Origin: Holophagaceae bacterium
GTDB taxonomy: Bacteria; Acidobacteriota; Holophagae; Holophagales; Holophagaceae
Direction of reading: 5' to 3'
Assembly: GCA_003538615.1 (NCBI GenBank)
Contig: DPRT01000199.1
Span: 2,642 to 22,051, forward strand
Length of the DNA stretch: 19,410 bases
A program made the position numbers and the translations under genes. Of this stretch, positions 1 to 7,930 are shown one piece after another (within the stretch, counting starts at the first letter, position 1; every line of letters starts with the position of its first letter). The notes beneath the pieces are model-generated. The model saw only the letters and a program-made list of their open reading frames with translations. It had not been told where the DNA came from and ran no database searches.

Positions 1-407
1 ACGCGCACGGCGCGCAGGCCCTCAGGCAGGGTGTCGAGGATCTCGATGCGGGCCAGCTCCGCGCCGCCCTCCGGATCCACCACCACCGCGGAGGCGCCGG
101 GCTTCAAGCGGGCGCCGGGGCGCACCATGGCTTCGAACATCCCGCTCCCCAGGCTGCGCAGCAGCAGGGCCTCTCCCGCGCCACCGCCGGAGCGCCGCAG
201 GAACAGGCGGGCGTGGCGCACCCGCACATCGTTCGGCACGCAGAGGGCGCCCGCGGGAACCAGATCTGGCAGATCGCGGATGGTCCGGTGGGACCAGGTT
301 CCGCTTTTCGCATCGACCACCAGCAGGCGGGCGCCATCCCGGTCGGGGGCAGGGTGCTGCGCGATGAGGTCCTGGGGCAGATCGAAATGGAACTCGGCGC
401 GCTTCAT
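1..407 (-). CDS. queA: S-adenosylmethionine:tRNA ribosyltransferase-isomerase QueA, 5' part (runs off left edge)
   Basis: QueA transfers and isomerises the ribosyl part of S-adenosylmethionine onto preQ1 at the tRNA wobble position, giving epoxyqueuosine in the cytoplasm. Translating from the ATG at 407 gives about 135 residues starting MKRAEFHFDLPQDLIAQHPA, which is the typical QueA N-terminus (FDFDLPxxLIAQxPxxxRxxxRLLVxD). It continues with SHRTIRDLPDLVPAGALCVPND and VRHARLF, matching the family's 'DLPDLLxxGDLLVxNDTRVxxARL' block. The conserved Asn-Asp is kept, though the usual T after it is V here. The start codon shares bases with the stop of the upstream ABC transporter (TGATG), so translation is probably coupled. 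The rest of the gene (a complete QueA is usually about 340-350 residues) lies left of the window. Confidence 0.9.
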   Translation of the reverse strand, partial: MKRAEFHFDLPQDLIAQHPAPDRDGARLLVVDAKSGTWSHRTIRDLPDLVPAGALCVPNDVRVRHARLFLRRSGGGAGEALLLRSLGSGMFEAMVRPGARLKPGASAVVVDPEGGAELARIEILDTLPEGLRAVR

Positions 408-2212
408 CAGGCTTCGGCGAACTGCAGCTTGTGCAGGCGGGCGTACTCGCCATTCCGGGACAGCAGCTCGTCGTGGGTGCCCACTTCGACGATGCGGCCC
501 TGCTTCATGGCGCAGATGCGGGTGGCGCGCTGGATGGTGCTGAGGCGGTGGGCGATCACGAGGGTGGTGCGATCCTGCATGAGGGCTTCCAGTGCCGCCT
601 GCACGGCCCGTTCGCTTTCCGTATCCAGGGCGCTGGTGGCCTCATCGAGGATGAGGATGGGCGGGTCCTGCAGCAATGCCCGGGCGATGGCGAGGCGCTG
701 GCGCTGGCCGCCGCTGAGGCTCGAGCCCGTCTCCGCCAGCGGCGTATCGTAGCCCTTGGGCAGGGACAGGATGAAGTCGTGGGCATGGGCCTTCCGGGCG
801 GCTTCAACGACGGCCTCGCGGCTGGCCTGCATGCCGTAGGCGATGTTGTCATGCACCGTGTCCATGAAGAGCAGGGTCTCCTGGGTGACGATGCCGATGA
901 CCTTGCGGAGCTCCCGGGGATCGAAGTCGCGGAGGTCCACGCCGTCGAGGGTGATGCGCCCCGCCGTGGGGTCGAAGAAGCGGGGCACCAGGTTCACCAG
1001 GGTGGTCTTGCCGCCCCCGCTGCCGCCCACCAGGGCCACGGTCTCGCCCGCCCGGACTTCCAGATCGATGCCGCGCAGGACGGGGTGCTTGTCGTCGTAG
1101 GTGAACTCAACGCCTTCGAAACGCAGCAGTCCCGGCCGGGCGGGCATGGGCCTGGGATCCGGGTTCACGGGCAGGTCGGGTTTCCGGTCCAGCATGGTGT
1201 AGACGCGGTCCAGGCTGGCGGAGGCCACCTGGATCTCGTTGTTGAGCTTGGTGAGGCGGCGGAGGGGATCATACAGGGCGTAGATGGCCAGGATGTAGGT
1301 GAGGAAGTTCTCGGTGGTGAGGGTGCCCGCCCGGAAGCGCCCGGCGGCGTAGGCCGCCAGCCCCGCCAGCAGGAAGCCGCCCACCAGTTCCATGATGGGT
1401 GTGGAGAGGGCCGAGGCCCGGGCGCTCTTCATGCCCAGGCGGTAGAGCTCCTGGTTCTGTGCCTGGAAGCGCCCCACCTCGTAGGATTCCCGGGCGAAGG
1501 CCTGGACCACGCGGATGTTGCTGAAGACTTCCTTGAGGCGCTGGAGCAGACGGCTGGAGGCCTCCTGGTTCCGGTGGTTCACCTTGCGGATGCGCTGACT
1601 GAGGTGTTTCACGGGGATGACGACGAAAGGGCCGGCGAGGAAGAGGGTGAGGCTCAGCTGCCAGTCCATGTAGAGGACCGTGGCCAGCATGGTCACGGCC
1701 ACGCAGATCTCGCGCACGGCCTCCGCCAGCTGGTTGCTGGCGATGCCCTGCACGGCGCCCACATCGCTGATGCTCCGGGTGATGAGCTCGCCCACGGGGT
1801 GTTTCTGGAAGAAGGCCGGGTCCTGGGTCAGGAGGTGGGCGAACAGGCGTTCCCGCAGGGCCTGGGTGGCGCGGATGCCGCTGCGGACCATGAGCAGGGT
1901 GCCGGCATAGGTGAAGAGGCCCTTCAGCGCGAAGAGGGAAACCAGGACCAGGGGCACCAGCAGGCCTGTGCGGAGGGCTGAAGCCTCGGGCAGACGCGCC
2001 ATGGCCCAGGCCCGGAGCTGCTCCAGCTGCCCGAAGAGGCCCGGCTGGGCGAGGCCCAGGGCGTGGCTCTTGCCGTCGTCGAACACGAACTTGATGGAGG
2101 CGATGAGGGCGCCCTGGCAGAGCCCCGCCAGGAGCAGAAGCAGGGAAGCCCCCGCGATGAGGGGGGCGTGGGGACGCAGGTGGTCTCGGAAGAAGCGCAG
2201 GATCCTGGACAT
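407..2212 (-). CDS. msbA: MsbA-type lipid/multidrug ABC exporter, fused permease-ATPase
   Basis: This is a 601-residue half-transporter that would work as a homodimer in the inner membrane. It probably flips lipid A core or another lipid, though drug export cannot be excluded. Residues about 1-310 form the six-helix exporter domain, with hydrophobic segments near 18-40, 65-90, 135-200 and 255-310. Residues about 340-601 form the nucleotide-binding domain: Walker A GGSGGGKTT, Q-loop in VTQETLLF, signature LSGGQRQR, Walker B ILILDEATSALD and H-loop IAHRLST are all intact, so the ATPase should be active. The length matches MsbA (about 580-600). The ATG at 2212 lies 23 bp after the preceding gene's stop and the stop overlaps the queA start. 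The symbol rests on family resemblance; the substrate is not visible in the sequence. Confidence 0.85.
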   Translation of the reverse strand: MSRILRFFRDHLRPHAPLIAGASLLLLLAGLCQGALIASIKFVFDDGKSHALGLAQPGLFGQLEQLRAWAMARLPEASALRTGLLVPLVLVSLFALKGLFTYAGTLLMVRSGIRATQALRERLFAHLLTQDPAFFQKHPVGELITRSISDVGAVQGIASNQLAEAVREICVAVTMLATVLYMDWQLSLTLFLAGPFVVIPVKHLSQRIRKVNHRNQEASSRLLQRLKEVFSNIRVVQAFARESYEVGRFQAQNQELYRLGMKSARASALSTPIMELVGGFLLAGLAAYAAGRFRAGTLTTENFLTYILAIYALYDPLRRLTKLNNEIQVASASLDRVYTMLDRKPDLPVNPDPRPMPARPGLLRFEGVEFTYDDKHPVLRGIDLEVRAGETVALVGGSGGGKTTLVNLVPRFFDPTAGRITLDGVDLRDFDPRELRKVIGIVTQETLLFMDTVHDNIAYGMQASREAVVEAARKAHAHDFILSLPKGYDTPLAETGSSLSGGQRQRLAIARALLQDPPILILDEATSALDTESERAVQAALEALMQDRTTLVIAHRLSTIQRATRICAMKQGRIVEVGTHDELLSRNGEYARLHKLQFAEA

Positions 2213-2235
2213 GGTCAGGGTCCAGCTTAGCCGGT

Positions 2236-3048
2236 CTATTCCACGGTCACGGTCACGGTGCTCTTGCCGTCATCCAGGCTGAAGAGTTCGGTGCCCTTGG
2301 GGGCGTTGAGCGCCTGGTCCATGAGCTGCTCCAGATCCACGCCCTTCTTCTTGGCCTGGCGGAGCTGTTCATCGGAGAGGTAGCCGCCCACGGCCCGGGC
2401 GAGGCCCAGGGCCAGCCGCACGGTCAACGCCTCGGCCTTGGCCCGCTCCTTCACGCGCACCACCAGGAAGCGGCCCTGGGCGGGACCCGGGGCCTGGGGC
2501 TGGACGCCCATGGCCTGAAGCGCGAGCCGGCAGGCTTCGGAGGAGGTGCCGGCCCGCAAGCCCGCCTGGAGTACGGGTACGGCGCGGGCATCCTTTCGCT
2601 TGGCCAGCTGGAGGGCTGCGGAGATGCGGATCTCCTCGCGATCCTCGGAGAGGGCCTCCACGAGACCGGCCACGGCGGCGGGGCTGTCCCACTGGCGCAC
2701 CCCCCAGCAGCGCACCCGGTTGAGCCGGGCTTCTTTTCCGAGCAGCCGCTGGTCGGGGTGCCTCGACAGGAAGTCGGTGTAGGCTTCAGCGGCCTCATCC
2801 CACCGCTGGTCCTGCTCCAGGCTGGAAGCCAGCCAGTAGCGGGCGTCCGCCAGCCGAGACGAAGCCGGAAATTCGCGGATCAGAGAGCGGTAGGCCTGGG
2901 CGGCCTCGTACCAGCGCTGGGCATAGCGCAGATCCCGGCCCTGCCGGAACAGCGCGTCGGCAGAGTTCTCCCTGGACACGAGGACGAAGGGTTCGGGCAG
3001 GGCGGGCGCCATGGGCGCGGCCACGGCCAACAAAAGGGACAGGATCAT
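2236..3048 (-). CDS. Exported TPR/HEAT-repeat protein
   Basis: A 270-residue protein of no named family that I recognise. The ATG at 3048 is preferred over an upstream in-frame start because it begins a clear signal peptide (MILSLLLAVAAPMAPALPEP) and overlaps the upstream stop codon as ATGA. Residues about 28-100 contain two TPR-like helical pairs (ADALFRQGRDLRYAQRWYEA and ADARYWLASSLEQDQRWDEA). Residues about 125-175 look like one or two HEAT-type repeats (LVEALSEDREEIRISAALQL, then a VPVLQAGLRAG segment). The tail from about 185 is mixed and ends in a threonine/valine strand (STVTVTVE). It is probably a periplasmic scaffold. Its position directly after the sigma/anti-sigma-like pair suggests a role in the same envelope response, but this is inferred from context only. 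Confidence 0.75.
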   Translation of the reverse strand: MILSLLLAVAAPMAPALPEPFVLVSRENSADALFRQGRDLRYAQRWYEAAQAYRSLIREFPASSRLADARYWLASSLEQDQRWDEAAEAYTDFLSRHPDQRLLGKEARLNRVRCWGVRQWDSPAAVAGLVEALSEDREEIRISAALQLAKRKDARAVPVLQAGLRAGTSSEACRLALQAMGVQPQAPGPAQGRFLVVRVKERAKAEALTVRLALGLARAVGGYLSDEQLRQAKKKGVDLEQLMDQALNAPKGTELFSLDDGKSTVTVTVE

Positions 3049-3731
3049 GCGCCCTCTCCCCTCAGGCGGCGTTCCATGCGCTCGGCCTGGGTTTCCAGGT
3101 TGTGGGCGGCGGCCCACTGGCGGAGCTCGCGGGCCCGCTCAGTGCTGAGGCAGCTGTCCTCGAAGGCCACTTCGGACAACCATGTGTGCAGGCTGGCGCG
3201 GATGGCCTCGGCCTCCTGGATGGGCGCGCCCTGGGCGGCGAGCTGGTGGCTGGCCTCCAGGAGGGTCATGGCCATTTCGCGTTCCTGGCGCCGGTCTTCT
3301 TCACCCTTCTTGCACAGGGCCGGGTTCTGTTCAAAGTCCTGGAGGAGGGTCGTGCTCTGCCGGAAGAAGGCGATCCAGGCGCGGTCCTGGGTACGCTTGC
3401 GCGCCACCTGCTCCAGGCGGGCCGTGTCCCGGGCCTGGGCCCGGAGACTCTGGGTGCGCTGCACGGTGTAGGCGGCGGGGACCAGGGCCAGGAGCAGCAC
3501 GGCCGCGGCGGCAAGGGTCCACGACCCGGTCCAGCGGGTGCGGGGCGCGGGGGCCAGGCCCTCGGCCAGCGCGGGGCCGTGGCTTCCCAGGGCCAGGTGG
3601 AGTTCCAGCAGGCTGGCCAGTTTGGCCTGCTGCGCGGGATCGTCGGGCCAGAGTTCGGGCTGCTCGAGCAGCTCGAAGCAGCGGGCCTCTTCGGTGGCAT
3701 CAAGGCGGTTGGGATCAGGGGCGGAAGTCAT
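3045..3731 (-). CDS. Single-pass membrane protein in anti-sigma factor position
   Basis: A 228-residue protein with a cytoplasmic N-terminal part (about 1-68), one transmembrane helix at about 71-90 (WTLAAAAVLLLALVPAAYTV) and a charged, helical, probably periplasmic C-terminal part (about 91-228). The start overlaps the sigma factor stop as ATGA and the end overlaps the next start the same way. Position, topology and size suit a membrane-bound anti-sigma factor that holds the upstream ECF sigma factor. No HxxxCxxC zinc-binding motif of the ZAS type is present; the N-terminal part has only Cys18. The outer part has two cysteines, Cys140 and Cys194, which could form a disulfide and make it redox-responsive. 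The function is an inference from gene order and topology. Confidence 0.7.
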   Translation of the reverse strand: MTSAPDPNRLDATEEARCFELLEQPELWPDDPAQQAKLASLLELHLALGSHGPALAEGLAPAPRTRWTGSWTLAAAAVLLLALVPAAYTVQRTQSLRAQARDTARLEQVARKRTQDRAWIAFFRQSTTLLQDFEQNPALCKKGEEDRRQEREMAMTLLEASHQLAAQGAPIQEAEAIRASLHTWLSEVAFEDSCLSTERARELRQWAAAHNLETQAERMERRLRGEGA

Positions 3732-4324
3732 GGCTGGGGTCCAAGGGTCTTGCGGAGCTTCTGGAGGCTTTGGAACAGGGTGGCTTTCACGGTGCCTTCG
3801 GCGCAGCCCAGATCGAGCGCGATCCGTTTCACCGGATGTTCATGGACGTAGTAGGCGAGCACCATGGCCCGCTGGCGGGGGGTCAGACCTTCCAGGGCCC
3901 CGCGAAGGGCCTGGATCCGCCGGCTTTGGTCCACGGATTCCCAGGGTGAGGCCTGGTGGGGGTCCGGAGCGTCAAAGGTCTCGGGAGGGGATACCTCTCG
4001 CCCCCGTCTACGCAGATGGTCGGTCGCTGCATTAGCCGCCAGCGTAAAAAGCCAGGCGGCCACGGGCCGGCCCTCCTCAAAGCGCTGGCAATGCTGGAGG
4101 CATTTGAGGAAAACTTCCTGGGCCAGCTCCTGGACAACCCCGGCCTCGCCCTGGAGGCGCCGGTGGAGGAAGGCGAAGAGGGGCCGTTCGAAGCGGGCCA
4201 TGAGGTGGGCCAGGGCCTCCTCCCGTCCAGCCTTGAGCTGCGCCATCCAGTATTCGGGGGACTCCGCTTCCGGGGCGGCGGTTCCGCCACCCGGACCCGC
4301 GGGCTGGGGCAGAGCCGCGTTCAT
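3728..4324 (-). CDS. ECF-type RNA polymerase sigma factor
   Basis: A 198-residue sigma-70 family protein with only regions 2 and 4, as in the ECF (RpoE-like) group. Region 2 spans about 30-105: LMARFERPLFAFLHRRL, then ELAQEVFLKCLQHCQRFEEG and the -10-recognition helix around AWLFTLAANAATDHLRRR. Region 4 is at about 143-192: LTPRQRAMVLAYYVHEHPVK followed by the helix-turn-helix IALDLGCAEGTVKATLFQSL. It would direct RNA polymerase to a small envelope or stress regulon, possibly including this operon. The start overlaps the upstream lipoprotein stop (ATGA) and the stop overlaps the anti-sigma-like gene (ATGA), which would keep sigma and its partner in balance. The first 25 residues are a Pro/Ala/Gly-rich lead. 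Confidence 0.9.
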   Translation of the reverse strand: MNAALPQPAGPGGGTAAPEAESPEYWMAQLKAGREEALAHLMARFERPLFAFLHRRLQGEAGVVQELAQEVFLKCLQHCQRFEEGRPVAAWLFTLAANAATDHLRRRGREVSPPETFDAPDPHQASPWESVDQSRRIQALRGALEGLTPRQRAMVLAYYVHEHPVKRIALDLGCAEGTVKATLFQSLQKLRKTLGPQP

Positions 4325-5331
4325 GCCTTGGGGCCTCCGGCCAGGGAGGTGATGGAGAAGCCCGGCTGGCCCAGCTTCTCCATCACCAGCTTGAGCTGCT
4401 CGGGCGTGAAGGCGCAGCGCAGGCCGATGCGACGCTTCTCCTGCATCAGTTCCGGGGCGGCACCAGGGGCGGCCTGCACGGCGTTGGCGGCAGCCACCAG
4501 CCGCTGGAGCCAGGGGGCGACCTGGTTGATGCCTTCGGGCGTGCCCCCGAGGGAGAGCTCGAAGCGGATGGGCTGATCCTTCTCGGGGGAGGGTGTAATG
4601 CTCCAGAAGAGGGCGTTGACGCCCTGGGGCAGCTCCCTGAGGAGGCTACCTTCCACGTTCCGCCGCAGCCCGTCCAGCAGGGTCTCGGGCTGGAGGTAGC
4701 CCTGGAAGGGGGCCCGGGCGCTGATCCACTCCGCGGCGAGGGCCGCGTCGGACTGTGCGGAGAGGCTGCCGCGGGAGGCCATGCCGTTGAGGGCCTCGAG
4801 GGAGCCGATCCAGATCTGCCCCTGTTCGTCGCTGGCGGCGCGGATATGGGCCTTTGTGTCTTGGGTCTCGAGATCGAGGATCACGTAGAGGGGCCAGTCC
4901 CGGCCCTGGAGATGAAGGCTGCCCTCCTGGGGGAAGGACTCCGCCAGCGCCGACACCAGGGCCGCGGGGTCCTTGAACTGGGTGAACTGGATGAGCACTT
5001 GCTCGAGGCCCTTCTGGAGGTTCTGCTGGCCCTGTCGCGGCACTCCGATGACATGGAAGGTCACCCGGCCCGTTTCGGTGCGCGGATTGATGCGGGCCTT
5101 CTGGAGAAAGAGGTCGAGGGCCCGCTCCACCATGGGTTCCCGGGCGATGAGCGACTGCACGTCCTTGTGGGTGAGCATCCAGGCCGCCTCGCCGGAGAAG
5201 GCGGCCACGCTGCCGTTGGGGGCTGCCTGCACCCAGGCGGGGACCCGGGGCTTGGGGCGGCAGGAAAAGGCGAAGGGGAGGCAGATGAGGGCCACCGCGG
5301 CGGGAATCAGGTTGGCGGCGGGGCGGCGCAT
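4321..5331 (-). CDS. Putative lipoprotein of unknown function
   Basis: A 336-residue protein I cannot assign to a named family. The N-terminus is a lipoprotein-type signal: two arginines, a hydrophobic stretch and a permissive lipobox A21-F22-S23-Cys24 followed by charged RPKPR. The mature part is mixed alpha/beta with no enzyme motif visible; it contains FHVIGVPRQGQQNLQKGLEQ and a later 'LFWSITPSP...IRFELSLGGTP' strand region. An SD-like GGAG lies six bases ahead of the ATG. It is the gene immediately before the ECF sigma factor and overlaps it by ATGA. It could be an envelope sensor or a target of the sigma/anti-sigma pair, but nothing in the sequence proves this. Confidence 0.7.
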   Translation of the reverse strand: MRRPAANLIPAAVALICLPFAFSCRPKPRVPAWVQAAPNGSVAAFSGEAAWMLTHKDVQSLIAREPMVERALDLFLQKARINPRTETGRVTFHVIGVPRQGQQNLQKGLEQVLIQFTQFKDPAALVSALAESFPQEGSLHLQGRDWPLYVILDLETQDTKAHIRAASDEQGQIWIGSLEALNGMASRGSLSAQSDAALAAEWISARAPFQGYLQPETLLDGLRRNVEGSLLRELPQGVNALFWSITPSPEKDQPIRFELSLGGTPEGINQVAPWLQRLVAAANAVQAAPGAAPELMQEKRRIGLRCAFTPEQLKLVMEKLGQPGFSITSLAGGPKA

Positions 5332-5373
5332 GGGGGCTCCAGATCTTGGGCTACGGGGTCCTGGGGCAGGCGT

Positions 5374-7155
5374 TTACCCGAGGGTGCGCAGGGAGGCCGG
5401 CAGATGGGGGCTGCGGAGGAGCTGCTGCTGCTCGGGTTCGGACAGGAGACCCCAGATGCGGGCGGAGGCATCCTTGGGGGTCTTCGGGTTCAGCAGCAGC
5501 TCGGACATGATCGCCGCGTGGGCCATGAGCACGGGATGGGCGGCGATCTGCTCCAGCACGGCGCGAGGGGTCAGCTTGTTGCGGGCCAGCCGGAGGAGGA
5601 TGCCCGGATCCAGTTGCCGGTCGGACACCATGCGACGGAGGGTCTCCTCGTCCTGAAGCACCTCCTGGGGCAGATGGCGCATGAGTTCGCCGCCGGACGT
5701 GCGCAGGGCGGTGATGCGGTCGGACACGTCCATGCCGAGGTAGAGAGCTCTGAGGGTCTCCAGGGCCCGGCGCTTGACCTCCAGGTGCTGGAGCCGCGGA
5801 TCCCGGAGGATCTCGAGGGCGGGCTTCAGGCCAGGAAGGTGCGCCATCAGGCGGAGTGCGGTGGCTTCAGCCACCTGGGGATGGTGGACCAGCGCCTCGG
5901 CCACCAGGGGATCCACCTGCCAGGCGGCGTGGGCGGCCACCTGTTCGGCCCGGCCGCGGTCCAGCACGGGCAGGGTGGAGGCGAGGATCCGCGGGGTGAG
6001 CGCCGGATTCTCGAGGGCCAGGCGGAAGACCTGCGGGTCCGGGTCTTTGAGCACCTGGACGATCTGGTCCTCCTGGGTGGCCTGGGTGGCGAGGAACACC
6101 CGCTCCTCCAGGGTGGCCCAGCGGCCGTCCTCACCGCGCTCGGGCAGGGCGGAGGAAAGCCCGGACCGCTGGCGCAGCAGGCGGTCATAGAAATGCTTCA
6201 CCACTCGGAGCAGCTGCGGCGACTGCCGCTTGGCCCAATAGGTGATGAACTGGTACTCGCCTTCCTCCAGCTGGGTGAAAAGGGAGACGACGCGGCGGAG
6301 AAAGGCCCGGTCCTGGCTGCCCTGTTCCAGCGCGGCCACCAGGCGTCCGGAGAGGGCCAGGCGCCGCGACAGGTCCGCTGGACAGCCCGGCGCCTCCCGG
6401 AGGCTCTCCCGCACCGGTTCCCGGAAGTACCAGCGCGCTTCGGCATAGATCTCTTCGAAGAAGGCGGCCACGGCGCTCTGGGCGAGGGCCTGGCAGACGA
6501 GATCCTCGGAGATGAGGGGATTCTGGAGGGCGGCCAGGCGGAGGTCCGCATCGGAATCCACGAGAAAGCCGAGCAGCTCGTCGGGCTGGGCCGTCTGCTG
6601 GGCCCTCGCGAGGCGGTCCTCCCGGTGCAGACCCTGGGTGGAGGCCTGGGGCGGAAGGGGATCCGGCGGGGTGGTGAGGGCGTCCCAGTCGGGGTGCTCG
6701 CCGGGCAGCGGGGCCAGCTCCTGCGTGTTTCCCGTGGCCGAGACCGTCTTGGCGATCTGCTTCGCCAGCAGCTTGGCCACCGGCTTGAGGGCCGGGCTCA
6801 GCTGCGAATAGAGCGCCTTCACGGCTTCGGAGCGGTCGTCTTTCTCCGCTGCGGAGGCGTGGTCCATCTCCCGCATCTGGTCGAAGAGGGACACCACCAT
6901 CTCAAGGTCGCGGCGGATGGGTTCAGGCGTGGCCTCGTTCTCCGCCAAGCCGAGGAGGATGGGCCAGTGGGCCAGCCAATGCGGCGTGCGGGCCATGAGC
7001 GTCAGGAGGCGGGGCGAGCCCAGGGATCTGGCCAGGCCCTCCAGCATGTGGACCTGACTTTCCGTCGGGAGCTGGGGTCGGACCAGGGCCAGGTGGCGGA
7101 AGTGGACCCGATCTGGTTCCGCGAGGCTGGCGAGGAACGCGCCTTCCGGCTCCAT
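5374..7155 (-). CDS. Large HEAT-like helical repeat protein, function unknown
   Basis: A 593-residue, leucine- and alanine-rich protein without signal peptide or transmembrane helix, so probably cytoplasmic. The frame stays open a further 97 codons upstream, but that part is the HisA-like gene read out of frame. The ATG at 7155 follows a strong SD (GGGAGGAT) with about seven bases of spacing and starts MEPEGAFLASLAEPD. The sequence is a series of short helical pairs with a recurring 'A-L-x-N-P-x-[IL]-[ST]-x-x-[IVL]' theme, for example LAALQNPLISEDLVCQAL, FRLALENPALTPRILAST and LARNKLTPRAVLEQIAAHP. This resembles HEAT or leucine-rich-variant repeats used as protein-binding scaffolds. No catalytic motif is seen. 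It lies 13 bp after the HisA-like gene and 42 bp before the lipoprotein. Confidence 0.75.
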   Translation of the reverse strand: MEPEGAFLASLAEPDRVHFRHLALVRPQLPTESQVHMLEGLARSLGSPRLLTLMARTPHWLAHWPILLGLAENEATPEPIRRDLEMVVSLFDQMREMDHASAAEKDDRSEAVKALYSQLSPALKPVAKLLAKQIAKTVSATGNTQELAPLPGEHPDWDALTTPPDPLPPQASTQGLHREDRLARAQQTAQPDELLGFLVDSDADLRLAALQNPLISEDLVCQALAQSAVAAFFEEIYAEARWYFREPVRESLREAPGCPADLSRRLALSGRLVAALEQGSQDRAFLRRVVSLFTQLEEGEYQFITYWAKRQSPQLLRVVKHFYDRLLRQRSGLSSALPERGEDGRWATLEERVFLATQATQEDQIVQVLKDPDPQVFRLALENPALTPRILASTLPVLDRGRAEQVAAHAAWQVDPLVAEALVHHPQVAEATALRLMAHLPGLKPALEILRDPRLQHLEVKRRALETLRALYLGMDVSDRITALRTSGGELMRHLPQEVLQDEETLRRMVSDRQLDPGILLRLARNKLTPRAVLEQIAAHPVLMAHAAIMSELLLNPKTPKDASARIWGLLSEPEQQQLLRSPHLPASLRTLG

Positions 7156-7168
7156 CACAGATCCTCCC

Positions 7169-7885
7169 TCAGGCGCAGGCGGCTTGGAGGAGGGCCCGGA
7201 GCCCCGGATCTTCGCGGAAGAGCAGGGCATCCACCAGGGCGCCCTTGAGGCCGAGGCGGGCCTGGGCCGCATCCAGGTGCTGGAGGGTGGTGATGCTGCC
7301 GCCCATGACCAGGGGAAGCCCCGTGGCCGCGACCAGCGCCTGGGCCGTATCGAAATCGGGATCGGCGTTGGGATCCTCGGGGATGTCCACGAAGAGCAAC
7401 CGTTTGAACCCGTAAGCCTTGGCGCGCAGGGCGAGGTCGAGGGCACTCAGGCTGGCGGTGTCCACCCAGCCAGAGCGATGGACCTTCCCGCCGCGGGCGT
7501 CGATGGCCGCGGTAAGGAAGGGCTGGAAGCGCGCCATCAGCTGTTCGGAGACCATGGAGGACTTGTGGAGGATCGTGCCCGCCACGAGCCAGACGGCACC
7601 CTGGTCGATGAAGAACTGAGCCTGGTCGGAGCTGCGGATGCCACCGGCCACCTGGATGCAGACCTTGCGTCCCCGGGCGTGGCAGCGCTGGAGGATCTGG
7701 GCGATGAGGTCCCGGTTGTTGCCCTTGCCCATGGCGGCGTCCACATCCACCAGGGCCATGCGGGTGGCGCCCTCGTCGAGGAGCCGGACCGCGAGGTCCA
7801 GGGGCGCTTCAGGGGAAGCCCCGCCTGGCCCCGAAGTCGGAACGACGCGGCCATGCTGAAGGTTTAAGGTCGGATAGATCTTCAA
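7169..7885 (-). CDS. HisA/HisF-family TIM-barrel protein with altered catalytic residue
   Basis: About 238 residues with the HisA fold. The N-terminus reads MKIYPTLNLQHGRVV, then LVDVDAAMGKGNN, a phosphate-binding AGGIRS loop, AIDARGGKVHRSGW in the second half-barrel, and MGGSITTLQHL as the second phosphate loop. HisA isomerises ProFAR to PRFAR in histidine synthesis using an aspartate in strand 1 (IPAIDLxxG) and one in strand 5. Here strand 1 has Asn (PTLNLQHG, codon AAC) while the strand 5 Asp is kept. Normal HisA activity is therefore doubtful, and no other his genes are nearby. The start chosen is TTG at 7885, preceded by GGGGTG and giving the usual HisA start. An upstream in-frame TTG at 7927 would add 14 residues and leave only 3 bp after rnc. 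It may be a paralogue with a new role. Confidence 0.75.
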   Translation of the reverse strand: MKIYPTLNLQHGRVVPTSGPGGASPEAPLDLAVRLLDEGATRMALVDVDAAMGKGNNRDLIAQILQRCHARGRKVCIQVAGGIRSSDQAQFFIDQGAVWLVAGTILHKSSMVSEQLMARFQPFLTAAIDARGGKVHRSGWVDTASLSALDLALRAKAYGFKRLLFVDIPEDPNADPDFDTAQALVAATGLPLVMGGSITTLQHLDAAQARLGLKGALVDALLFREDPGLRALLQAACA

Positions 7886-7930
7886 ACGTACACCCCGGTA
7901 GACCGGCAGATAGGGAGTGTAACGCAAGGG

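Noticed and set aside
431..1981. A 516-codon open frame opposite the MsbA-type gene
   Set aside because: The minus-strand frame has every ABC exporter motif; the plus frame shows none and is low-complexity.
4846..7248. An 800-codon open frame on the plus strand opposite the lipoprotein and HEAT-like genes
   Set aside because: It has no family features and is Gly/Gln/His-rich. It crosses several genes with good starts and ribosome sites on the other strand. It is an expected by-product of high-GC codon use.
7156..7446. 97-codon N-terminal extension of the HEAT-like protein
   Set aside because: It overlaps the HisA-like gene out of frame and is Pro/Ser/Arg-rich. The ATG at 7155 has a strong SD.
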